From assembly GCA_024516035.1 (NCBI GenBank), contig CM044961.1:8852380-8916379 (forward strand): DNA of 64,000 bases, read 5' to 3'. The DNA is from Bactericera cockerelli. Taxonomy: Eukaryota; Arthropoda; Insecta; Hemiptera; Triozidae. Positions 55,400-64,000 of this stretch are shown piece by piece (position 1 is the stretch's first letter; each line of letters starts with the position of its first letter). The position numbers and the translations under genes were made by a program. The notes under the pieces are model-generated. The model was not told where the DNA came from, searched no databases, and was given only the letters and a program-made list of their open reading frames with translations.

Positions 55400-57040
55400 G
55401 ATGAACCTAGAGTTTCGAAATATTTAAAACCCCATTTCCAAGTCTCGAATGGGAAGGCGTAACTAATAGATGGGGTCGAGAGAGTAAGGAATGGTGTGTA
55501 GGGAAACTTTCGTAGGAGAAGTATTTTCTGTAAACTGTGTGTATTCTAGGGTTATTTATTTGACAGCTAATAAGAGGATATACAGGGTGGTCGTGTCAGT
55601 CATGTCAGGAAATACAGGCTCTTGATTTTTTCCAAGGTAAAAACACAAATTTTAGTTTTTTTTTCCTCGATATTTACGAGGTTTTTGAAGAAATTAAATT
55701 ATCATTTTTTTTTGTCTTTAAAAAAGACAAAAAATGCCAACTAATAATATTATATTATTAGTAAATAAAATAAAGAAAAGTATACCCAAATAATTGTATA
55801 AATCATCCAGATACAAATTGAATGTACCTTCCCTGTATAATTCTAAATGGTTAACTCATGTTACCTTTCATAGCTATTTAAATATTACTATCATAGATAT
55901 ATTGGGACTGTTAAGGAACATTATTGTCACGTAATATTTATCAGACGGTAAGACTCAGAGCATATTTTTTATTTATAATATAACTATTATAAAAAATACC
56001 TTCTGTTTGGGAACTTTGTTCGTATGGTCCTTTTTTGGGGTATATGTAGGATGTAGGTATGTGTCAAAAAAATATTATGAGACTAATAATTTTAAATGTT
56101 TATTAATTCAAAAAATATAAATAAATAAATGTGTTTCTATGTGTTCAACGTTACAGTGGGTGGAGCTGAATAACAGATTTTTTTTTTTTTTAAATCGATT
56201 ATGAAGAAAAAAGTTTATTAAATAACATTTTCTTAAATAATAGGCAGAATGTCCAAAATTTTAAAACAAAATTGACGCTTTTCAGAGTTCTGTCTCTGAT
56301 TCATTACACTGATTTCTGATTTTTTTTTTTTTTTTTGCTTAATACATTGGTTATTACTAGGACTACTAGGAGACACTATTAGAATGTGAAATATTTGTCA
56401 AGAACACAACAAAGTAACACAAATACTTGTCCCAGAGCAAAAAATACATTAAGTAAAATTATGAATAGGTAGATACTTATAAGTCTTTTATTTTTTTTCC
56501 CCTGCTTATAGGGCCATAAATATTATCACATGATAATTTTCATTTTAAACCGATTGCTCATTTTATGAACTTGAATCTTGTAACTTGTAACTAAACTTGG
56601 TACAGTGAATGCAAATTTTCAAAATGGATTTACTACAATAATCCCTTGGATTAAGTTCGTTCCAAGATGAAATAATCTTTTTTCATCCCCTCATAATCCT
56701 TTAAAATTTTGTGACACATTTTATTTCTCAGAATTCTCATTATTGTATTAAATTTATTTTCCATGCATTTTGCACTAGATGAGAAAGACCATATTTTCAC
56801 ACAAAATATGGCAATACGATTAAAAACTCACAAAGTGCACAAAGCCTTGTATTTCAAAACTACACCTCTGGATATGAAATAGTATACACATTTACATCAA
56901 TATGTTATAATACCTACTGTTGAACATATGGAGAATACAACACCAGTGATATACAAGTACAATTATTACAAACTGTAAGTAGTACATGTGTTAACAACAG
57001 AAAACACAAATAAGCAGAGTCGAGGAATAGCATGCAAGTT
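55400..57040. other. AT-rich intergenic, no gene seen
   Basis: A lone TACAGGGTGG at 55580-55589 looks like a mariner-type end without a partner. T/A runs occur at 56178-56190 and 56318-56336. No supported coding frame. Confidence 0.4.
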
Positions 57041-57047
57041 CGCCGGG

Positions 57048-57185
57048 TTACAAGTTCGCCGCCTCATCGATGAAGCTACTTACTGAGGCCGGTCACAACT
57101 AATACTATTGCTAAGTTTAGGACTTGAACCATCGATTTTCAGGCTACAAATCCGCCAACTTATCGATCAACTTACTGAGGTCAGT
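57048..57185 (-). repeat. Two overlapping T2 SINE fragments
   Basis: One head fragment at 57048-57085 (acaagttcgccgcctcatcg) is directly followed by a second copy (aggacttgaaccatcgattt ... cttatcgatcaacttactga). Confidence 0.6.
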
Positions 57186-57349
57186 ATATGTATTAGAATT
57201 ATATGTATACACAAAATATTAGACTTACTTCGACATGAACTGCGGCACTCTGGACTACAGGTCCCATGATGGCTGATAATGTCAGTTGCAACTCACCTGT
57301 AACAAGAAGACAAATACTTGGTTAATTACTTAGACTTAGTCTAATACTT

Positions 57350-57536
57350 ACTCAATTCAGTATAAACAGAAAAGTGAGAAGTTGTACTAGATGTACATGA
57401 ATATCAGAACATACCTGGACAGCTGTTTCGACCTTCTTTGCTCTCATCAGCAGGTAATAGTTCTTAGTATTTATCCATGCCATCAACTATAACCTCTCTT
57501 TTTAATCAGTATAAACAGAAAAGTGAGAAGTTGTAT
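57350..57536 (-). repeat. Dispersed repeat shared with 63100-63330
   Basis: tacctggacagctgtttcga, then ccttctttgctctcatcagc and aggtaatagttc, is the reverse of 63130-63185. The phrase cagtataaacagaaaagtga occurs twice (57358 and 57507), bracketing the unit. Confidence 0.65.
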
Positions 57537-57571
57537 TGTATTTTTTTTTACATAAGTAGTGTTACACTACA

Positions 57572-57765
57572 CTCCCGTGTCCTGGTAGCTCAGTGGTAAA
57601 GGCGGCGGTCTGGTAATCCAGAGGTCGGGACATGACATATTATAATCCCATTTGGGATTTTCACAACTTAATAATATTATGTCTTGGGCTTACTGCTGGA
57701 ATAATGGGACTTTAGAGTCTTAACAGGGCAGTATAAATAATTCGATATTATTATTATTATTCACT
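57572..57765 (+). repeat. T3 SINE, B box deleted
   Basis: gtcctggtagctcagtggta, then aaggcggcggtctggtaatc and cagaggtcgggacatgacat: the gggttcgaa segment between 'gaggtc' and 'gggaca' is missing. The body is intact, to aataattcgatattattatt. Confidence 0.8.
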
Positions 57766-57769
57766 CAAA

Positions 57770-57915
57770 GTCCATGTATTTTTTATCATATTTGTGTTAA
57801 TGACTATCGTGATATCACAACTACTCAAACTCGCTTTACTAAATCTACGCTGAAACCGGAACTTGAACCACCGACCTCCAGGTTACAAGTCCACCGCCTT
57901 ATCCTACTGAGGTCG
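57770..57915 (-). repeat. T2 SINE, near full length
   Basis: On the minus strand aggataaggcggtggacttg, then taacctggaggtcggtggtt, caagttccggtttcagcgta and the body to cacgatagtcattaacacaa. Confidence 0.8.
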
Positions 57916-58002
57916 GTAGTGTAGTGCAGTGTAGTGTACTGAGTGTAATGAATGTATAAAGACTTTTCCAATTTCATTAACAAGTCGATATCTCGATAAA
58001 GT

Positions 58003-58345
58003 CAAAGCTCGCCGTGGCGTAACGGTTGTGACTACTGCCCGTGGTCCAGAGATCCTGAGTTCGATCCCCGGTCGGAGCATATTTTTCACACAGAAAATTC
58101 TGTTCCCTCCGTATATGTGAGGCTGGCAATTCCGGCCCTACCCAGGCTGGGTGAGGTTAATGAGGGTAGCTGGTACGATTCCCAGGGTATGGAGGGTAAA
58201 TCCCTCGTCCTCTTCCAGGACGTTAAATTAAATAGAATCTTGGCGTTAGGAAGGACATCCAGCCGTAAAAATGTGCCAAAACCAACCAGCCTCGAACCAT
58301 GAGGTTGAAAAACGTCGACCCTGCTTAAGCGGGATAAGACAGAGT
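58003..58345 (+). repeat. tRNA-headed SINE (T4) with shared core and LINE-like tail
   Basis: The head tcgccgtggcgtaacggttg is followed by a B box gagttcgatccccggtcgga. The core is aattccggccctacccaggc then tgggtgaggttaatg (58122-58162). Then come gtacgattcccagggtatgg and the end ggaaggacatccagccgtaa ... gcgggataagacagagtaaa agaagaag. The ggaxxgxcatccxgccgtaaaa to AAG-repeat ending resembles LINE 3' ends seen widely in insects, suggesting the partner LINE. Confidence 0.85.
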
Positions 58346-58368
58346 AAAAGAAGAAGATCTCGATAATA

Positions 58369-58487
58369 CAGTCAAACCTGGATATAAAAGAACTCAAGGA
58401 ACCAAACTTGGAATTTTTTCTCTTATATCCAAATTTCTCTTTCTTCTAGTTCTCTTATATCCAAGTTTCTCTTTCTTCTAGAAACTG
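58369..58487. mobile_element. Pogo-like MITE, short
   Basis: Left end cagtcaaacctggatataaa after TA (58367-58368). The right end (tagaaactg before TA 58488-58489) is weak. Interior gttctcttatatccaagttt twice. Confidence 0.6.
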
Positions 58488-58489
58488 TA

Positions 58490-59405
58490 TATTATAGGAC
58501 TGAAGAATGTGAGAGAAGTGAATAGATTGAGCTCACTTTTTCTTTACCGAATGCCAATTTAAATAAATAGAGCTAATATTTAAATCAGTTTGAGCAAATA
58601 AGATCCTACAAAATGCAGCAAGTAGCTTGAAATGTTTAATTGAGATGCAAAGAAGTAGCTCTAATGCAAAAAAAAACTTTAATAGCGAAACATTCAACTT
58701 CCAATACTTAATACCTATTATCTGCTTCATACCTATGTATCTTGAAGATAAGCTAAAATAATAGATAAACCTAATATTTCTTAAAACCCTATTCTAAATC
58801 CTAATTCAAATAAACCGGTAGCTAAGTCCTCAACACGCGCGAAAGCAACGCAGCATGAACTGCGAATGACCAAATGAAAAGGAGGAGATGATAGAAGGCA
58901 GGAGAAGAAGAATTGATGAGGGAAGAGACAGCGGTTAAGGGGAAGGAGGCAGAGCTGGGGGAGGGGAAGGGGAGAATGGAGGAGGAGAGGGAACTGATGA
59001 AAATGGAGGTGAAGGAGAATCAGAGAGAACTCCTCCCTGGATTCAACCTCTTCAGTGTGAAAAGTATTTTTTTCTTATTTTTAGATGGATGACTGAATAA
59101 ATATCAAATTTATAAATGTAAGTAGTAAGGTTACTAGCGTAGTTTGAGTTTTTAGAAAAAAACTGAATTGCTCAGACGATTTCATAAAGCGATTTTTGAG
59201 ATCCCAAGGTTTTTATATGATAAATGACATTTTACATTTCTTCAATTTATATCAAGACAAGCAGCTAAGACCTCGTTTCGTAAATATGTATAAAAAATAA
59301 ATTGATTGATTGCATTGTACGACATATATTTTGGTCCTTGGAATGAAAACGTAGTTAGGGCAATCCACTAACAAGTGGTTTTTTCCATCAAGAAACTCTC
59401 AACCT
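58490..59405. other. Intergenic, no gene seen
   Basis: A purine-rich patch (gaaggggaggagagg words) at 58875-59035 is the only notable feature. Confidence 0.4.
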
Positions 59406-59407
59406 AT

Positions 59408-59525
59408 ACCACATTGATCTCACCCAACCTACTTGGGTCGAGTGCCAGCTCAACGAGGTCTTACCTCCGAAGTTAACATCGGTGATTTACGAAACCGGTA
59501 CACTCAGCGCCATCAGCTGCTACGA
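59408..59525 (-). repeat. 5S-type SINE, body partly deleted
   Basis: On the minus strand accggtttcgtaaatcaccg, then atgttaacttcggaggtaag and tgctg-region text, then a core acccaagtaggttgggtgag. The 5S head similarity is weaker than at 50970. Confidence 0.6.
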
Positions 59526-60074
59526 AGATGAGTGTTTCACAGATTTTTTTATTACTAACATAATCACATCACTTACAAGTCTAGGCTTGTAGCTTGCACA
59601 TCGTAGTAATGGACTCGTGACGAGAAGTCACAAAACCTGGTCAAAGGGTAAAGCAATAATTAGGTATACATCAATTACATAAAGTACGAGTATTCCATTT
59701 ACTTGTGCTCGTTTGAGTTCTGAAGCGATTAAATGATTCGAGTAGTATCAGTATCGGTGAGTCATCGAGCCAGCATATCTACCAGTTAACTATAGTATTA
59801 ACGTACGAGTAACATACTGTTCTTGTGCCATATATACCATACCAGTGAAACAAAGCTTCGAATACATTACTTTTAGTATTGATACTCTATAATAGATCGT
59901 ATACAATACTCTGAACGACTTATGAGTAAGTAATTACTTGCAAACATCTCTATCTCAAAACAGGACATTTTATTTAGTTTTCGTCAGTAAAAATGGCTTC
60001 ACGAAATCAATGGGACATCTTATTTTGTTCCTAGGAGACTAAAGAGGTATGTGATCTGTTTGAATATCAATGAG

Positions 60075-60146
60075 TTCTCTCTCTCTCTTTTTTTTTTCTC
60101 TCTCTCTCTCCCTCTCTCTTTTTCTCTCTCTCTCTCTTTCTTTCAT

Positions 60147-60192
<46 letters not shown>
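60075..60192. repeat. (CT)n microsatellite
   Basis: A ct run interrupted by T runs. Confidence 0.95.
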
Positions 60193-60193
<1 letters not shown>

Positions 60194-60194
60194 T

Positions 60195-60855
60195 CTGTTC
60201 AACTGTTATCAATGTATCATGGCCTAGTAGCCACGCCTTGCTTATGTTTTAATTTCATCAATAAAACCTCCCGCGAAGCAGCCATGTTTGTTTAAGGTTA
60301 ACCCTTTGACTGTCTGGAGGTCTTAAAAGTAACATTTCCCTCTAGTTTTCTTCTTCATTTTTGTATTTTCAAGGAACTTTTTATTTGTAAGGTATACAAT
60401 AGTATTATACATGTATTCGTACTAATTTAATTTTTAGAAAGAATTAATAATGTTATCCGAAGTAGGAAATAATCAGTTGGTCAATCAATGAAAAAAAAAA
60501 CCAGAAAAGTGAAAAGTTTTAATATGTTTTGTAAATTAATAAGGTCTTGAAGAAAAGCAATAATTCTCAAAAAAAGAAAATAAAATCAATAATGCTCGAA
60601 AGAGAATTTTTTTAAAGAATTATTGGTTCCTAAATAAATCAATTTTTTGATGCATTTAAGAAACAACTTCTAAATTTGGAAACTAAAGGTAGCTCTTACT
60701 TCTCGAACAACGTTCAGCGCTTTCCATTGGGGGTCCTTTTCTATCTTTGGTTCACATAACCTAAAAGGGTTAAATTTATTAGAAGCAAGATGGATAAAGG
60801 GAAACGGTTTATTTAAATCCGCTCTCTATCTTTCTCTTGAACACGCGCAGAACCA

Positions 60856-60890
<35 letters not shown>

Positions 60891-61910
60891 AAGATACATT
60901 CTCATCTATCTCTCTCACCTATTTCCCATGTTTTTCATTCTCCATTCTTCTTCGGTGTTCAAATTCATGGACGCAAATCAAAGATTTAAAACAAATATTT
61001 TAATTGTGATTTAAAAACAAATGGATAAAAAAAAGTTCAAGAAAAAATTCCCCGCCGCGCCACCACCAAAAGTCAAGGTACCATTTTTGATTTTTGTAGA
61101 AACCATGATAACTCTGAGCAACCATTTTTTATTTACCGAAATTTAATTCGATCACAAAAAGCATGGTTGACAAATTCGATACAAGATCAGGTGTTAAAAG
61201 TGGTGGGGATCATTTTCAACATCTAGATTTCTGTAAATATCTTCAGTCTCAATCAAACTTTCCCTGGTCATGCGGTTCAAAAGACCGAAGTTCGAGTACA
61301 TTGTTTTGCTGAAGAATTTTTTGTCCAAAGTTTCTGACCAGATACATCGACTTTACCCCCCTCCCCTCCCTCCACCCCTGACGTATCGTCGGATTTTTTC
61401 TTCTTCTTCTTCTTTTTTTGCTGACAGCATTGGATGAATTTTCTTTTCCGTGGTTTAATTCGTTGAGATCTGTGAGTGAGTGCGCACAGGTAGGTTACGA
61501 AAATTTTATTTTCAATTAATTATTTTATTTATTTAATTAATTATTAGCAATTTCTATTGTGTTTCCTTAATTTGTAATTAGTTTCCTATACTTTTTTGAG
61601 ATCATTATTTTTAGAACATTATTCATTTATATATGTTTGTATCTACAATTATATATACTTTTTTCCCCTATTGTAAATGACCCTTGAGTTCGCAAAGGGT
61701 TGATACAAAAGGTAAGTAAATTGTAGTACTGTACTGTTTAATTTCATTCAGTCATTAGATCGTTTTTCTGTTTCATTATTAATGATGCACGCCAGATTTT
61801 TTTATCATAATTAACAATTTTTCAGACTAAGTCATTCAATTTCACAAAAGCCTTTCATCAAAGACATCAGTCAATCTTATCAACTTTAATTCTGTTTCAT
61901 AATTTGCTCT
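60195..61910. other. AT-rich intergenic with a short CT run
   Basis: A (CT)n stretch lies at 60857-60890. The spot ccccgccgcgccaccaccaa (61049) is locally GC-rich and contained in no frame of note. No gene supported. Confidence 0.4.
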
Positions 61911-61911
61911 T

Positions 61912-61976
61912 AACCGACCTCAGTAGCTTGATCGATAAGGCGGCGGACTTGCAACCTGGAGGTCGGTGGTTCAGTG
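61912..61976 (+). repeat. T2 SINE 5' half, split by a foldback element
   Basis: accgacctcagtagcttgatcgataag-type head, then cggcggacttgcaacctgga and ggtcggtggttca; sequence then breaks into the element. Confidence 0.85.
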
Positions 61977-62792
61977 GCTACGTATGAGTTCGGTGCGGAA
62001 AATAAAAAAATGTATGAGTTCGGTGCCGCCTAAAAAAGGTCATGTATGAATTCGGTGCCGCCTAAAAAGGTCATGTATGAATTCGGTGCCCTGGTACTTG
62101 CCTGATGATCAGGTAATTATAGTATTTTTTTCCTTATAGACATGGCCTTCAATTAATAAACCGAGGCATGGCCTTCATTGTATTTTACCTAACCCTAATA
62201 CTATAAAACCAAGGCATGGCCTTCATTGTATTTTACCTAACCTACTAAACCCAAGGCATGGCCTTCATTGTATTTTACCTAACCCTACTATAAACCCAAG
62301 GCATGGCCTTCATTGTATTTTACCTAACCCTACTATAAACCCAAGGCATGGCCTTCATTGTATTTTACCTAACCCTACTATAAACCCAAGGCATGGCCTT
62401 CATTGTATTTTACCTAACCCTACTATAAACCCAAGGCATGGCCTTCATTGTATTTTACCTAACCCTACTATTAACCCTAGGCATGGCCTTCAAGGAGGAA
62501 ATGGACAGATTGGACAGCCTTGCTGAATGTAACTGTCTACAACATAATCTACTAACTTAATAACAGCAGGATGACTGTTAACAGGCAACAGAGTACATTA
62601 TAAAAAACAATCAATTTATAAGTCATTAGGACCGCACCGAACTCATACATCACCTTTTTTCGGCGGCACCGAATTCATACGTGCAAAAAAGGTGCGGGTA
62701 ATCTTCGCACCGAACTCATACATCACCTTTTTTCGGCGGCACCGAATTCATACGTGCAAAAAAGTGCGGGTAATCTTCGCACCGAACTCACC
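61977..62792. mobile_element. Foldback element with repeated ends and a 45-bp minisatellite
   Basis: The left side has three copies of tgtatgagttcggtgccgcc-like words (61983-62095). The right side has the same words reversed (cgcaccgaactcatacatca, ggcggcaccgaattcatacg) in two 74-bp units (62635-62790). It is bracketed by the two halves of a T2 SINE, with ttcag present on both sides as a possible 5-bp duplication. No coding. Confidence 0.75.
62164..62500. repeat. 45-bp minisatellite, eight units
   Basis: Units of aggcatggccttcattgtat, then tttacctaaccctactataa, then accca start at 62164, 62212, 62254, 62299, 62344, 62389, 62434 and 62479. Period is exactly 45 bp in the later copies. Each unit includes a CCTAACCCTA word. 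Confidence 0.95.
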
Positions 62793-62910
62793 CATTGCCG
62801 TTCAGGTCGCGGTTTCAGCGCAGATTTAGTAGAGCGAGTTTGACTAGTTGTGATATCACGACAGTCATTAACACAAATATGATAAAAAATACTCATTAGT
62901 CCATGGACTT
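62793..62910 (+). repeat. T2 SINE 3' half
   Basis: ttcaggtcgcggtttcagcg, then cagatttagtagagcgagtt, then gtgatatcacgacagtcatt and aacacaaatatgat; it resumes the unit interrupted at 61976. Confidence 0.85.
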
Positions 62911-63099
62911 TGATTAAATGAGTTAAGTGACCATTGTAAGGCAGCATCGATGGCAAATCGTATGGCACATTACAACAATTGGCTGAGTTTGGACGGTCTG
63001 GAAAGCCTTTTTTCAATTGCACGTACGAGTACAATTACATGCAACACTATGCAACAGACTGCACATACATACATCAGATTGTACAATATCAAATTAAAA

Positions 63100-63330
63100 T
63101 AGAGAGGTTAGTTGATGGCATGGATATTCAGAACTATTACCTGCTGATGAGAGCAAATAAGCTCGAAACAGCTGTCCAGGTATATATTCTGAACAAGCGA
63201 AACTGTCGTTTAGCGGGAAAACGCCTCCAGAAACTACAGTGCTTATATAACGGTAAATATAGTTTGTTATTTATGTATATTACATCTAAAACAACTTCTC
63301 ACTTTTCTGTTTATACTTTCCTGATTATAC
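63100..63330 (+). repeat. Dispersed repeat shared with 57350-57536
   Basis: gttgatggcatggatattca, then ttacctgctgatgagagcaa, then cgaaacagctgtccaggtat, later acttctcacttttctgttta. The 136-codon frame 62979-63389 is a by-product. Confidence 0.6.
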
Positions 63331-63467
63331 TTTTCCTGCACACTGATAAGTTGGTATTGTTAAAAAAAGGACTTTGTTTCTACACCTGAACGTTTTTGGA
63401 CACTTGTCTTGGAGGTCAATGTCCTATAAATCCTATGTACTGGTAGTCAAAATCCCAAGAGGTTGGG

Positions 63468-63735
63468 ATTTTTTTTTAAATTTGGGTTGAACGTCGCTTT
63501 CATATATACCATGGTCATATACGAGTTTGTGTCTGGGGTTTTAACCTTCATTTGCTGGAAACTCACAAACCGGCTACTGAAATTAACCTCACCCAGCCTC
63601 AGTATGGCCGGGAATAGGAAGCATTAAGAAGGTTCGAATTTGAATGGTCACTCATCAATGTCTCAAGCTCGCTGGACGTTGCTTAACTTCAGTGAAAGAA
63701 ACTTGTGTATTTTATGTGCCATCGACGCAGGCATA
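63468..63735 (-). repeat. 5S-rRNA-derived SINE, full length
   Basis: On the minus strand the head shows cactgaagttaagcaacgtc and cagcg (about 63695-63670), preceded by gcctgcgtcgatggcacat, like the 5S start. The core ttcccggccatactgaggct then gggtgaggttaattt follows. The 3' end is gaaagcgacgttcaacccaa plus an A tail (T run 63470-63477). Confidence 0.85.
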
Positions 63736-63739
63736 GGTT

Positions 63740-64000
63740 CGGATCTCAAATCAACATAGATAAGCAGTCCATCTGATCTAAATTCCTGTTTCATCCAATT
63801 CCTGTTTGTTATTCTTTCATTATTCTCTGCTTTGATTCCTCTTACTCCTTTATCAAATGGTTCTTCCACTGTTTCCTTATTTTTTACTTAAACTCTTCCA
63901 GTCTTTTTCCTTTCTATTGTTGTCTTTAAATATCCCTATCCATACCTTTTTGTTCTTCTTCAATATCCCAATTGTTTTCTTCAACCCTTTCCTGAGTTCT
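63740..64000. other. Right edge, pyrimidine-leaning, no gene seen
   Basis: No element or coding frame recognised before the window ends. Confidence 0.4.

Noticed and set aside
57572..57620. tRNA genes at the many TAGCTCAGTGG and GGTTCGAA sites
   Set aside because: Acceptor stems do not close, no 3' terminator follows at the right distance, and each continues into a repeated SINE body.
62979..63389. 136-codon plus-strand frame near the right edge
   Set aside because: Overlaps a dispersed repeat also present at 57350-57536 and shows no domain; probably chance.

Overview
This is a eukaryotic window from an arthropod, most probably an insect. The deciding evidence is the first coding exon of the Hox gene abdominal-A (abd-A) on the minus strand at 9854-10430. 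It begins MSSKFIIDSMLPKY, ends at the YPWM motif, and stops at a canonical GT donor. No homeobox exon is visible, so intron 1 fills 1-9853 and continues beyond the left edge. Positions above 10430 are 5' flank. If Hox collinearity is conserved, this is the abd-A to Abd-B (iab regulatory) interval, but I see no Abd-B exon and no convincing mir-iab-4 hairpin. The background is AT-rich, while the exon and about 500 bp upstream are GC/CpG-rich. The species cannot be named from this sequence.

Layout. 1-9853: intron with the C-terminal end of a LINE reverse-transcriptase protein (110-256), tRNA-derived SINEs, minisatellites, a MITE and an internally deleted mariner (6503-7402). 9854-10975: abd-A exon 1 and probable promoter. 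11-13 kb: a 5S-rRNA-headed SINE with a doubled head and a foldback MITE. 13.4-16.05 kb: a long CT/GA-rich domain interrupted by two SINEs. 16.9-17.6 kb: an unrecognised coding sequence with one apparent frameshift. 18-25 kb: sparse SINEs and MITEs. 25.4-32.5 kb: a pogo-like MITE, a palindromic element, and a 6.3-kb element bounded by inverted repeats that carries gag-like coding remnants and two satellite arrays (111 bp and about 136 bp). 33.6-34.4 kb: (GGAGAA)n arrays split by a LINE tail. 35-64 kb: many SINEs, LINE tails, a hAT element with a perfect 8-bp target duplication inside a SINE, two related hAT MITEs, two mariner-type elements with very long inverted repeats, and a foldback element with a 45-bp minisatellite that splits a SINE.

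How it fits together. Apart from abd-A and perhaps the 17-kb frame, I can support no host gene. Nearly everything else recognisable is mobile or repetitive DNA in a Hox neighbourhood. The most interesting signal is a set of short retroposons (5S-headed and tRNA-headed) that share a conserved central core of roughly 35 bp. Second is the 6.3-kb inverted-repeat element with internal satellites. All family assignments come from reading motifs by eye; no database search was possible.
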